A stretch of DNA of 41,159 nt. Source: Chara braunii (taxonomy: Eukaryota > Streptophyta > Charophyceae > Charales > Characeae). A program made the position numbers and the translations under genes. The DNA is taken from positions 3,047,688 to 3,088,846 of the forward strand of contig BFEA01000108.1 in the NCBI GenBank assembly GCA_003427395.1, given 5' to 3'. This document shows positions 1 through 9,800 of this stretch, piece by piece. The first letter of the stretch is position 1; every line of letters starts with the position of its first letter. The notes beneath the pieces were generated by a model that was not told where the DNA came from, made no database searches, and was given only the letters and a program-made list of their open reading frames with translations.

Positions 1-125
1 ACGGAAGTATCACCAAGTGAATCGCAACATGTACAAGCACCTACAACAGTGAAAACTCAAGATTGGAAGCATCTACCCAAGGGGAAACATCACGGGAGTA
101 TCACCAAGTGAATCGCAACATGTAC
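1..125. repeat. Direct repeat, 91-bp period
   Basis: Bases 1-34 recur at 92-125 with a single mismatch (position 5 against 96). The 29 bases at 6-34 are identical to 97-125. This could be the end of a longer tandem array cut by the window edge. No coding potential is recognised. Confidence 0.85.
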
Positions 126-165
126 TCCCTCCCAGGTCAGCAAAAATTGCAGTTTTGACAAGGAG

Positions 166-333
166 TAGGATGGAGGAGTGGGAGAGAAAGAAAGAAAAGA
201 ACAGGAAGAGGAAGAGGGAGAATAAGAATAAGAAGAAGAAGAAGAGGAAGAAAAAAAAAAAGAGGAGAGAAGAAGGAGAAGAAGAATGAGAAGGGGGGAG
301 AGGAGGAAGAAGGAGAGGGAGACCTCCCTCCTT
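166..333. repeat. Homopurine (GA-rich) tract
   Basis: About 165 bases are almost entirely A and G on the + strand with only scattered T. They are followed directly by pyrimidine-rich DNA. The apparent proteins on either strand are low-complexity Leu/Ser/Phe runs and are not genes. Such tracts can form triplex DNA; that is general knowledge, not shown here. Confidence 0.8.
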
Positions 334-998
334 TTCACTCACCTCTTGCTGGTCTCTAGGCAGTGGAGCCCCAATGCTTGGTTCTAGCCTCCTGAGCGTG
401 GCTTCTCTTCCCTCCCACGTTCTCTCCTCCTTCCCTCACTTCTCTTTCTTAGCTATGGCCGACTCCTGGCTCTAAGGCTGTAGAGTCCTCCCCTCTAAGA
501 GGGCTAAGGGGACCCCTGTCTCAGCCTCTCCTCCTACCTCACAGCCTGAGGGCTATGGCAGATCACTCTCCTTGCTCCCTCCCAGCCTCTAGATCTCCTT
601 CCTTAGTCCTACCACCATAGTCAGGCTACAGGCTAGCTTTGGCCCTCACTCCCTTGCTTCTCTCCCACTTGGACTCTCTCCAGGACTCATTTGGGCAGCA
701 TGGGCACCTCTCATGCTCAAATGAGAGTGGCGGCCTACACCTCNAGCTTATATAGGCTGGAACAGGTGCACCGCCCAACCTCTAGGCTCCTCTAAGTGCC
801 TCTAGGTGGCGGGAGGTACCCCAAAGGCCAAATTTTCGGTTTTGGCCTACCAGGAGGTACCTGGGCCTCATTTTGGCGAGGTACATGCAGTCCGAGAGGC
901 CGGTACCTCCTCGGACNACCCGTTGGCCTACCCCGGCCTCTTCTTACTTCAAAAAGTGCTGCCTTNTGGGGTACCCATCCCCAAAATGCAGCCTTCAC
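334..998. other. Unassigned pyrimidine-rich stretch with a - strand TATA-like box
   Basis: No gene is recognised. The stretch is CT-rich to about 680. It holds a 7-bp hairpin (708-714 with 721-727). On the - strand it reads CCTATATAAGC at about 745-756, a good TATA box, and further along the same strand GAGGTGAGT at about 338-347, a good 5' splice-site match. GC-rich sequence with repeated GGTACC blocks (about 815-915) lies upstream of this TATA box. This could be the promoter half of a - strand LTR, but I found no partner copy. Ambiguous bases sit at 744, 917 and 966. Confidence 0.35.
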
Positions 999-2914
999 TG
1001 AGAATTGAGGGNCTAGAGGNCCATTTTTCATCTTTTTCTTAGTCTAGGCCTCTTTTGAGTAGGCCGTTGCATTTTCCAAGTGGCGGCTCCAATCTCAGCC
1101 TTGGATTTGGCTGAGATCCATGGTCCTCATCATTTCGAGCCACTCCCAAGCTCCCCTTGCCCCAAATTTGAGCCTTTGTTTCAATTTTCAATTTTTTTGA
1201 TCTACCTGGCCCAAATCTTGGGCCAAATTCGCAGTTTTGTCTTGTTCCTCCTCTTGTTTTTCCTCCAATTTGCTGCCAACTCATTCCGGAGCTAGCCGTT
1301 TTGTGTCAGCCCACAAAAAACGGCTAGATTTCCTCCTCCGCAAGATCAGATCTCAGATCTAAGGCCCAAAAATGAGCTGGCCAACTTACATCAGCATTTT
1401 TCCTTATTTTTGTTGTTTTAATTCAGATATTGCAGAGATAATGCCCCAAGGGCCTTATCTTTGCAATCCGGACTGCACTCCTAGGATCTAGGAGGGATGA
1501 GGTCATCATTGAGACCTGCCCATCCCTACTGCTGCAGTCCCAACCTGGCGGCACTTTTTCCTCCACTCCTTCCTCCTCCTTTGTCTCATTCTCCCCCTTT
1601 TCCCTCCCCTTTTTCTCTCATTACTGTAGGGACAAGTGTCCAACAGCTATTTTTTCTCTTTCTGGCTGTTGGACCTTTCCCAAGGTCTGATTTTGCAGCC
1701 GGCATATGGCCGTTACACCCCGGACTGCAGTAATGGCACCCCCAAGGTTCAAGGGGCTCCTTTTTGCTGTCGCCGCCTCCAGTTTCGATACCCCCTTGCT
1801 CCGATTTTCTCCGGCCAACTTTTTCTCCACGTGGAGCCCTTGGTACTTCGTTTTTCTTGGCCTGGCTGGTTCGGAATAACCCGGACTGCTGGTCGGCCCC
1901 CTCATTACTACTATATCCTCCTCTTTTTCGTCTCGGCACCTCCTGCCGGCGCTTGCCGCGGCGACACTTATCCTTTTCATCCGGACCCCTGGCCCGGAAG
2001 GTCCCTTCCACCTGATGTTATGTTATTTTATTTTTATCGTTGTCGTTGCATCTGATCTAGGGCCCCCCCCTTGGGCTGCCCCAGGTGTTCTCTGTTTTTC
2101 CCGTCACATGCCCGTCTCCCTCACTTTGTTGACAATTTCTATCAGCGCCTGACCTCCCCTCCTTTCCTACTGCTTCTTGTCCCTCCCCTTCGTCCGGCGT
2201 CACCTCGGGTGATGACCCGCTCGCGCGTGTCTCTCTCTCGGCCGGTTGCCAACTATCCTGCTGACGGTCTCGACCTTCGGCCCCCGTCCACGGCTCCTTA
2301 CGCTTTTATCCCATCGATACCTACCCTGCTAGCGGTTCCGCTGGCGCTGCCATCCTGCCTAGGCCCACGTGGTTCCTGGCACTTTGGTCCGCCCGCGCTT
2401 CGTCCTTCCCTTGGTCTTACGCGATTCCTGGTACTTCGCTCTGCTGATACCACGCCTTTTCTTGGTCCTGCGTGGTCCCTGGCACCTAGTCCTGCCGGCA
2501 CCGCACTTCTTCTTAGTCCTGGTGGTCCCAGGCACTTTGTCCCGCTTATACCATGTCTTCCTTCGGTGCTCCTGACGTCGTTCCACCTTACGGCGATCTC
2601 CGCTCCCTGCTCCTGTCGCGCCCCGCGCGCTGTTCCGCTCCGGGTGCTGGTTCCTGCCTGTCCTACGGTCTCCTTCGCCCCCTTGCCGTCATGTCACGCC
2701 AGCGCCTTGCGCCCTGTCCCTTCCGACTTTGTCCCTTCCCTCGTTGCGCACCTCTTACGTTGTTACCAACTTCCCGGCGGCCCTCCTCCGTCCTTGGGGA
2801 GAGTGTCGCCCTTGCTATTCTGTCACAGTCCTTCGCTGCCTCCTACTTTGATAATTCCTTTTTCTAGTTTGGCGGTCCTGACGACTCCGGGCAGCCTCTA
2901 GCCTCTTACTATAT
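999..2914 (+). other. Leader/LTR-like region upstream of element 1 gag
   Basis: This stretch separates the first recognisable gag codons from the window start. It is strongly pyrimidine-rich on the + strand from about 1500 to 2900. Its first 11 bases, TGAGAATTGAG (999-1009), match the bases that follow the element 1 polypurine tract at 8469, so this may be the 5' LTR start, but the similarity fades after about 25 bases. I could not find a convincing primer binding site. An open frame of 276 codons at 2071-2901 is probably a by-product of base bias and the minisatellite inside it. It has no motif I recognise. Confidence 0.3.
2369..2575. repeat. Minisatellite, period about 51 bp, four degenerate copies
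   Basis: Successive units begin GTGGTTCCTGG, GCGATTCCTGG, GTGGTCCCTGG and GTGGTCCCAGG and each ends in a TTGGTCYTNC-like block 50-52 bases later. The period is close to 17 codons, so any translation also looks periodic. It lies in the leader of element 1. Confidence 0.65.
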
Positions 2915-4741
2915 GTGCCCATGCTTCCGATCTTTCCAGCATTCCTGCCTCCGGTTTTCTCTGTCGTGCACAAATTGGCCATATACAGTCTCTCGAGTGA
3001 CGGGAAGTCATTCGGGACTCACCAGTCCCGACACCGTGCTCTTGCAGCAGTGTTGACAGCAGCAAACGAAGCAGCTATGGAGCAGGCAACAACTGCCAGA
3101 GCAGCAGTAATGACTAATGGTGCAGGCTCTGCTGCATCCTCGTCTGCGTCCTCGTCTGCGACCCATTTGGGAATGCCCCTTGGGCCCACAGGTACTTCCG
3201 GTTCGATGAGTTCTGGTCAGTCTATCAGTCAAATGGCGGGCTCGCAGTTAAACCCGTTGACCCCACGCGGCAGGGAGCTATTAGAGCTCCAACAGGTCAA
3301 AAGGATCCGCTAGCGGTTAGAGAGGGAAATGAAGCAGGCAACCGATAGAGAAAGAGAGATCAAAAATAGAACAGCCAGGCTTGATACGTTAGAGGCAGAC
3401 AAGGCTGCGTTAGAGGGTTTGGATGAGTCAGCAATGTCTGACCAACTGAAAGTATTGAAAAACAATATGCTGTCGTTGCATGCGCACGTGGACAGCAGAT
3501 TGGACTTTATGCACAACTCTCTAGAGTAGATCTTGGATCTTTTGCAGAGGCCAGGATATTGGCCAGCAGCACAGTCGCCATTGTCGTTAACGGCGATGTC
3601 AGGCCCCTTCCATGTACAAGCTGGCGCACAACCAGGTGGTACGTCAGCAGCAGCCGCACAGACTGTTGCTTCTTCTTCTTTGGGTCCAGCGGTGATAGCT
3701 ACACAACCACCGCAACAACCTGTTCCTCAACAGGGACAGTCTTAAGGTCAATGGTACCCTAAGACCCCTATGAAACCGCCTCTTGCCTTCTTAGGAGAGA
3801 AGAAGGATGAGAAACTCAACACATGGTTGAGAACGGTTCCGGTATGGGTAAAGGCGAAGAGGACTTTGCAGGAAGAGGAGGTGATTACTGTTGCATCTTA
3901 CCTGGAGGGTAAGGTAGCCAAATAGCTGGATGGTTTAGTTTCAAAGGCCGGGTACGGACGACGCATGACGGACTGGGCTAAGACCATTACCTTAGACCAA
4001 TTCTTAGAAATGGTAGAAGCTCGTTGGCACAATCTACAGCAGGCACAAATTGCCACTGATGCGATAAATAGACTAGACCAAAGAAAGTTCAAGTCAGTCA
4101 GGGAGCTTACGACTATCGTAGAGAGCCTCATCGTTGTCCCCGGTATAAACTACGATGACCAATTCTTGTTGACCACGTTTGTGAGATATCTCCCAGAGAA
4201 TCTCAGAAAGTTGCTGGCCAGCGAGGCCCGCCTTGAGTATCACTCATTTGAGACCTTGTCTAGAAACACCTTAGATTTAGAGGCTACTCTAGGAAGTGCT
4301 CAACCTTCTTCAGTAGACGCGAAGAAGAAGAAGAGTCCACAGGAATGGAAAAAAAAGGGGGCTAAATTGATGATGGTTGAGTCCGATGGGACTCAAATAG
4401 AGATTAACGAGCTCACCGACTTGTTGGACGTTTCATAGTACAACGGCGAGGAGATCGCTGAGGGTAGCACCCTCGCCGCAGTCGTTAAGACTAAGGCAGG
4501 TGGCCGAGGGAAGGACCATCAAGAGAGTTAAGGGCAGGCCGCCTCCAATCAGACCAAAGTTGCTGATTGGGTCAAGGCAGGTCTTGATCAGGAAGTGTGG
4601 CGGGACCGAAGAGTGCGTGGTGCTTGCATTAACTGTGGTGAATACGGACACACCCAGTACAAGTGCAAGAACGCAAAGGTAACGTAGAAGATACCTCCTA
4701 AGATGGAGGCACCTTCTTCCCAGGCCTGTACTCAGTTTTAG
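2915..4741 (+). pseudogene. gag: Ty3/gypsy 1 gag, broken by eight stops
   Basis: Gag forms the capsid-like particle that packages element RNA. The frame runs from ATG 2915 through an Ala/Ser-rich segment, a charged coiled-coil-like segment (about 3314-3526), a Gln/Pro-rich linker (about 3530-3760) and a retrotransposon-gag capsid region (about 3760-4330, with the typical DQFLEMVEARW and FVRYLPENLRKLL stretches). It then reaches a CCHC zinc knuckle with canonical CX2CX4HX4C spacing at 4625-4666. The same frame is interrupted at 3311 (TAG), 3527 (TAG), 3743 (TAA), 3923 (TAG), 4436 (TAG), 4529 (TAA), 4685 (TAG) and 4739 (TAG). There are no frameshifts. Each stop is one C-to-T change from CAG or CAA. 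The start is the first in-frame ATG and could be wrong. It is not functional under the standard code unless stops are read through. Confidence 0.85.
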
Positions 4742-5437
4742 CCGGTGGGGAAACACGTGAGGCCGGTGGAAGTTTTAGCTGCTTCTACTCATGGTGAAGT
4801 GGGCCAGATACCCACCCCACTTCATGAGATGGCCATAGCTAATGACTTTTTAGTCACCCCGCAGACTCATCCAGACCAAACTATGCTCTGTACGTTGGAT
4901 GTGTCTGAAGCCTTAGATGATTTAGAAAGTGAGTGGTCAAGCAAGGACCCTCGCGAATCTTGGGTGGCACTAAGGAAAGGTTATAGAGGGGAACATTTCG
5001 TAGTGGAAGTTGATGTAAGAGGCCGCAAATGTGGTGCCTTCATAGGCATCGCCTCCACGCGGAACTATATACGTCGCGACTGTTTGGAAAGGCTGCGCCT
5101 ACAAGACCTGGTACAACATCTTAGTAGACCCGTAGCATCTACTTTGGCCAATAAGGAGCGCATGATTGTCACAGACAATATCAAGGATGTAGTCTGCACC
5201 TTCTCCTATGGAGGAGGGAAACTTAATCATAAGATTTCGTTCCTGGTTAGCGACGACTTGTCATTCGACATGTTGTTAGGCATGTACTACCTTGAGGTTG
5301 CCAAACCCCAGTTTGACTGGGACAAGAAGGTGCTAAAACATAAGTTGCCTGATGGCAGAACAGTCAGATTGACTAAGTTCAAAGCCAGTAGCATAATAGA
5401 CTACCAATGGCTGCTTGTGTGCATCAACGTTCTATAA
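4742..5437 (+). pseudogene. Ty3/gypsy 1 aspartic protease, catalytic motif altered
   Basis: This continues the gag frame after the last stop (4739-4741). It resembles a retropepsin: GAFI, then the active-site loop followed by STRNYI (about 5033-5074), then the second signature FDMLLGMYYL...FDW (about 5264-5320). Known retropepsins carry D-S/T-G in the loop. Here the loop reads G-I-A, with the expected Asp codon being GGC at 5045-5047, so the protease should be catalytically dead. The frame ends at TAA 5435-5437. It overlaps pol by 23 bases; pol is shifted by +1, equivalent to a one-base insertion around 5405-5437. Whether the shift is decay or programmed cannot be told from one copy. Confidence 0.75.
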
Positions 5438-8400
5438 TTATTACAAACAGAACCAAGAGGAGGGTATGTACCTAATATATGTCTCTAAGAAAGGGGCGGC
5501 CGTTAAAACACCCCCAGAGATAAAACACGCCGTTGCTAAGTTCCCTGATTTGTTCACGGAGCCTACAGGAGTCGTAGAAAGGGAGGTTGTCCACGCCATA
5601 GAAATCATTCCAGGGAGTAAAACCCCAAAGGGAAGGATCTATAGGATGGCTCCGGCCAAGTTGGATGAACTTCGGCGACAACTGAAAGAGCTGACAGAGA
5701 AGGGATGGATCCGGCCGAGTACCTCCCCCTATGGATCGCCAGTACTATTTGTACCAAAGAAGGGGGGTACATTGAGGATGTGCATTGACTATAGAGGCCT
5801 CAATGCCATCACAGTGAAGAACACGGAGCCTCTACCTCGCATAGACGACCTATTGGATAGGGTGCAGGGATGCAAGTACTATAGCAAGATAGATTTAAAA
5901 TCCGGCTATCATCAGATCGCAATAAGACCTGAGGATCAGCACAAGACTGCATTTCTGACCAGATATGGTCTTTATGAGTTTGTTGTGATGCCTTTCGGAC
6001 TTTGTAACGCGCCGGGTACATTCCAGCACGCTATGAATAGGATCTTTCATGACCACTTAGATAAGTTTGTCGTTGTCTACTTGGACGATATTCTTATCTT
6101 TAGTAAGTCTGTCGAAGAGCATGCAAAACATGTTGAGACTGTACTTTCACTCTTGCGACAGCACAAGTATAAGGTCAACTTAGAGAAATGTGAGTTCGGA
6201 CGCACTAAGATCTTATACTTGGGTCATGAAGTATCCGCGGAAGGGATTAGGCCGGAAGATGCGAAGGTGGCTAGTATAAGGGACTGGCCACGACCTCAGA
6301 CAGTTACTGAGGTCAGATCTTTCTTAGGAATGTGCGGCTATTATAGAAACTTTGTGAAAAATTATTCCACAGTCGCCTCTCCTTTGACAGATCTAACTCG
6401 ACTTGACACGCCGTGGGACTGGAGTGATGAGTGCGAGGCTGATTTCAAACGATGGAAGCATGCACTCATGAATCATGAGGTCCTCATGGTGCCCGATCCT
6501 CAGAAGCCTTTCATTGTAACCACTGACGCAAGCCAATACGGCATTGGCGTAGTGCTGGCTCAGCAGGATAGGAAGAAGTTGAGACCGATTGAGTACATGA
6601 GCAAGAAAATGCCATCAAAGAAATTGGCAAAGTCCACCTACGAAAGGGAACTCTATGCTCTTTACAAAGCCCTTGTCCATTGGAGGCATTTCCTGTTGGG
6701 ATGGTCTTTCTACTTGAGAACCGACCATCTGACCCTCAAATGGATCAAGACTCAACCGGCTCTCTCTGATGCACTCAAGCGATGGATTGAGGTCATAGAT
6801 CAATATGACTTCAAGCTAGAGTATCTGAAGGGAGAATACAACAAGGTTGCAGATGCGTTGTCCAGTAGAGCAGACTACCTAGGGGCGCTAGTTTATGAGT
6901 TTGATATATCTTTGAAAGTAACTCAATCGTTGGTGGAAGCCTATCAGGAAGACCCTATCATGATGGACATCGTACACAAACTTCAGGCAAAAGACAAGGC
7001 CACAGAAAGTGAGTTTGTGATGGCGGATGGGTTACTCTTTCTTGATAAGGCTCGGTGTAAAAGGTTAGTAGTTTCATCAAGTGAGAGTTTGCGTAGTTTA
7101 TTTCTAGGGGAATGTCACGACGCAACTGGACACTTCGGCTACAAAAAGACGAGTGTTAATCTAGTACAACGATTTTGGTGGCCTGGAATGTTAGATGATG
7201 CAAAGAAGTATGTAGAGACCTGTCAGGTCTGTCAGCGGGACAAGCCGCGAACTCAAGCACCGCTTGGGTTGCTGAAGCCCTTACCTATCCCTGCTGGTCC
7301 AGGACAGAGTGTTTCCATGGATTTCATGGACACCCTGGTGACCAGTAANAGTGGCAAGAGGCACATCTTCGTCATCATCGATCGATTCACCAAGTACGCT
7401 AGACTAGTTGTCATGCCAGAGACCACAAGGACTGACGACGTCATCAAGTTGTTTATGTACAACTGGGTGCGTGACTTTGGACTACCAAAGTCAATCGTTA
7501 GTGATAGAGATGTCCGATTCACAAGTGAGCTGTGGAAGAAGACTGCTGAGCAGATGGGCAGTCAACTTCAAATGACTTCAGGGAATCACCCCGAAGCCAA
7601 TGGACAAGCCGAGCAGATGAACCGAGTTGTACAACACTTGCTGAGGCATTACATGAAGCCCAACCAGGATGACTGGGATGAGAAGTTGCCACTCATCGCC
7701 AACCTGTACAACAATGCTGTACACAGCAGTACCGGCGTCAGTCCTAATCAGCTGCACTTGGGATGGAAGTCTAGATCAGCTCTAGACTTCCTCCTACCTG
7801 AAAACCGATCCTCTGCAACTCCGGGCACACTTGAGTATGGTGTGCAATATGAGAAGTTGTTGCAGCAAGTTGTCGAGCACATCAGGAAATTTCAGCAAAC
7901 AATGATTGCTTCTGAGAACAAACACCGTCGGCAGTCCTCATTTCAGGTAGGGAAACGTGTCTGGGTCAAGGCTAGTGAGCTAGGACAGGAATTCGGGATC
8001 TCTTGCAAACTAATGCCTCAGTACTTTGGTCCATGGGAAGTCCTGGATATAGTTGGGGATGAGATGGATGGTCCTACCTATGTTTTCCGCATCCCTGGTC
8101 ACCTACGCACTCACCCTGTCTTTCATGCCTCAAAGCTTGCACCTTTCGCTAAGACAGATCAATTCCCTTCAAGGAGATCGATGCTGCCCCCAACCATGGA
8201 TGATCAAGTGGACATCGACGACATTGTGGATCACAGAGACCTGCCTGTTCCAAAGCCACTGGGTAGAGGACGACCTCCTAAATCCAAGAGAGAATATCGC
8301 GTCAGATTCAGGCATCATACGGATCCAAGAGAAGATCGGTGGTTCACCAGAGAGGAACTGATTGCCACAACTCCTCAAGTGGTGGCAGAGTATGAAAGAA

Positions 8401-8471
8401 TGTTGAAAGGAAAGGTACCTGCGAAGTTAGCATCTCAGCGGAGTTTCGAAGCTAAGGGGGATGGAATGTGA
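5415..8471 (+). CDS. pol: Ty3/gypsy 1 pol: RT, RNase H, integrase, chromodomain-like tail
   Basis: This polyprotein copies element RNA into DNA and inserts it. In the 1018-residue frame, RT spans about 60-330, with the KIDL motif (Asp160) and YLDD at 222-225. RNase H spans about 355-485, with Asp371 (TDAS), Glu412 (RELYAL), Asp437 (TDH) and Asp480 (ADALS). The integrase zinc domain has His568, His573, Cys603 and Cys606. The integrase core has Asp636, Asp697 and Glu733, the last two 35 residues apart (DD35E). A GPY/F-type motif is at 870-876, and a diverged chromodomain-like end (DIDDIVDH ... YRVRF ... DRWFTREEL) at 932-992. All catalytic residues are present and no stop occurs, apart from one ambiguous base at 7349. 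The first residues lie in the overlap with protease, so the listed ATG is only the first in-frame Met, not a proven start. Gag and protease upstream are defective. Confidence 0.93.
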   Translation: MCASTFYNYYKQNQEEGMYLIYVSKKGAAVKTPPEIKHAVAKFPDLFTEPTGVVEREVVHAIEIIPGSKTPKGRIYRMAPAKLDELRRQLKELTEKGWIRPSTSPYGSPVLFVPKKGGTLRMCIDYRGLNAITVKNTEPLPRIDDLLDRVQGCKYYSKIDLKSGYHQIAIRPEDQHKTAFLTRYGLYEFVVMPFGLCNAPGTFQHAMNRIFHDHLDKFVVVYLDDILIFSKSVEEHAKHVETVLSLLRQHKYKVNLEKCEFGRTKILYLGHEVSAEGIRPEDAKVASIRDWPRPQTVTEVRSFLGMCGYYRNFVKNYSTVASPLTDLTRLDTPWDWSDECEADFKRWKHALMNHEVLMVPDPQKPFIVTTDASQYGIGVVLAQQDRKKLRPIEYMSKKMPSKKLAKSTYERELYALYKALVHWRHFLLGWSFYLRTDHLTLKWIKTQPALSDALKRWIEVIDQYDFKLEYLKGEYNKVADALSSRADYLGALVYEFDISLKVTQSLVEAYQEDPIMMDIVHKLQAKDKATESEFVMADGLLFLDKARCKRLVVSSSESLRSLFLGECHDATGHFGYKKTSVNLVQRFWWPGMLDDAKKYVETCQVCQRDKPRTQAPLGLLKPLPIPAGPGQSVSMDFMDTLVTSXSGKRHIFVIIDRFTKYARLVVMPETTRTDDVIKLFMYNWVRDFGLPKSIVSDRDVRFTSELWKKTAEQMGSQLQMTSGNHPEANGQAEQMNRVVQHLLRHYMKPNQDDWDEKLPLIANLYNNAVHSSTGVSPNQLHLGWKSRSALDFLLPENRSSATPGTLEYGVQYEKLLQQVVEHIRKFQQTMIASENKHRRQSSFQVGKRVWVKASELGQEFGISCKLMPQYFGPWEVLDIVGDEMDGPTYVFRIPGHLRTHPVFHASKLAPFAKTDQFPSRRSMLPPTMDDQVDIDDIVDHRDLPVPKPLGRGRPPKSKREYRVRFRHHTDPREDRWFTREELIATTPQVVAEYERMLKGKVPAKLASQRSFEAKGDGM
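8453..8466 (+). promoter_or_regulatory. Polypurine tract of element 1
   Basis: A purine-rich run containing AAGGGGGATGGAA overlaps the end of pol and immediately precedes TGTGAGAATTGAG. Ty3/gypsy elements prime plus-strand DNA synthesis from such a tract directly before the 3' LTR, so position and composition both fit. Confidence 0.55.
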
Positions 8472-9800
8472 GAATTGAGCCCTCGAGAAGGGGCCTTGCC
8501 GTGATGAACATGTTCTAGGCTAAGGCCCCAACAAGCCTCGTGCCCGCCCTAAGTAAAGGCGGGCCAGCAAATCAACAAGAGCCCCCTGTGCAAACATTTC
8601 ACGAAGTGGGGTCCATACAGTTGCAGCACGCCACTTGGTTGGAGGCACCGAGTATCGGAGCTCTGCAAATGCAGAAATCCTAGGGCCCCAGAGTTGGTTA
8701 GGCCCTGGGCACATAAACATGAGGCCGACATTGCATACTGGAAATAGAGGCCGAAAATGCCAATGGGATACCGGTCCACTATCTGAATCTGGATGCAGGC
8801 CTGGATGAAAGAGGCAAAACTGTACTGCATGGGCCCCAACCGCATTGGGCCTGGGTGCAGGTACTGGGGCCCAGGCACAGGCTCAAGGGAGGCCGCCCAC
8901 ACGCAACACTGGCATATAGGCAGGGAGGGCGAGTGGGCAGGGATCTTGGCCATTGCGGGCAATGCCGGCACGCTGCGCGAATGCGAGGTGCTGCGCTGCG
9001 TTAGGCTGAGCAGAGGCAGGCAAGCGCTAGCGGTAGAGCGCTGCCTGGGCGCAGGGCACTGGCGGCCATAGCCGGGCTGCCTGTGGGCGCAGAGGAGGTG
9101 AAGGGCGAAGGTGGTTCTTCGGAAGTGAAGGGCGTTGTGTGGGATAACAAGGGAGAGTGAGGGTGAAGAGTGGGACGTACCCTGTGGAGAGGAGGCCGGC
9201 ATTGGTGTTGACATCATCACTCGCTGGTCGTCAAGTTGTCTGGTTGCTTTCATTGCTGTAGTTGTAGTGATAGGCTGTAGAGTAGGTAGGGCGCCTGGCG
9301 CCATTCAAGAGAGAGAGCTACATTGGGTTATGCTGTTGGTGTTGCCCAATTGGGCTTGGACATTGACTCACGATTCTTCTGTATTGTTCTCAAATGGATA
9401 GTTACTCGGTTCCATTGTGCTATCTCCTCTTGCTTTGACTACTTGGACTTCAGTGTGATTTTACAATCAGGATTTTTGTGCTTCGTCCACATTCATGTTC
9501 CTTGCACAGGGCGCTGCAAAAGGCCCGGTACCCGACAAAAGGGCCCTCTTCGCAAGAAAACCTTTCGGGGGCCCAAATAGGCCCGGGCCTAGGTTCGGGA
9601 GGAGGATCGGTACCGGGGCGCTGCAAGTTTCCCGACGGCGCCCGACACTTGGGAGGTTGAGGCCACATCTGAGGCATGTGAAGCCGGGCCCAGCAAACTA
9701 TATAAGCCCAACTGGGCTTGAATTGGGGGACACTTCGGGGATGCGCACAAGAAAGACACACTGGGCTGGCGCACGGGGAGAACTGGCGCACTGGCTAGCC
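8469..9800 (+). mobile_element. Probable 3' LTR of element 1 (3' limit unknown)
   Basis: The stretch begins with TGAGAATTGAGCC right after the polypurine tract, as a U3 should. It is GC-rich without a plausible gene. A TATA-like box (ACTATATAAG) lies at 9694-9703 on the same strand. The 3' limit, R/U5 boundary and target duplication were not found, and the 5' counterpart at 999 matches only over its first bases. Calling this an LTR rests on its position; the end coordinate is a guess. Confidence 0.4.
9694..9703 (+). promoter_or_regulatory. TATA-like box
   Basis: TATATAAG occurs in otherwise GC-rich DNA about 1.2 kb downstream of the presumed LTR start, which would suit a U3 promoter. There is no transcript evidence. 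Confidence 0.3.

Larger units (their letters stand above)
2915..8471 (+). mobile_element. Ty3/gypsy retrotransposon 1, internal region (chromovirus-like)
   Basis: The order gag, protease, RT, RNase H, integrase, chromodomain-like tail is that of Ty3/gypsy elements; in copia elements integrase precedes RT. Gag and protease share one reading frame (frame 2) broken by eight stops. Pol is in the next frame and open for 1018 codons. A purine-rich tract at 8453-8466 just before the stop is a good polypurine tract. Terminal repeats are not clear: only 11 bases match between 999 and 8469. The copy is therefore not a textbook full-length element and cannot be dated by LTR divergence from this window. 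Confidence 0.9.

Noticed and set aside
338-756. TATA box plus 5' splice site on the - strand, as a host promoter and first exon
   Set aside because: Both motifs are real matches, but each is short and common. No coding exon or matching downstream exon is visible inside the window.
2071-2901. 276-codon open frame upstream of element 1 gag
   Set aside because: It lies in strongly pyrimidine-biased DNA with a 51-bp minisatellite, has no recognisable motif, and other frames there are also long. It is more likely a by-product of composition than a gene.
2915-4741. Alternative genetic code with TAG/TAA read as glutamine
   Set aside because: It would explain the element 1 gag stops, but elements 2 and 3 have stops replacing Trp (TGG to TGA or TAG), Ser (TCG to TAG), Glu (GAG to TAG) and Tyr (TAT to TAA), plus frameshifts. 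Ordinary decay with C-to-T bias under the standard code fits better.
8549-9304. 251-codon open frame on the - strand after element 1 pol
   Set aside because: It is antisense to the presumed LTR, GC-rich, has overlapping open frames on the other strand, and shows no domain.
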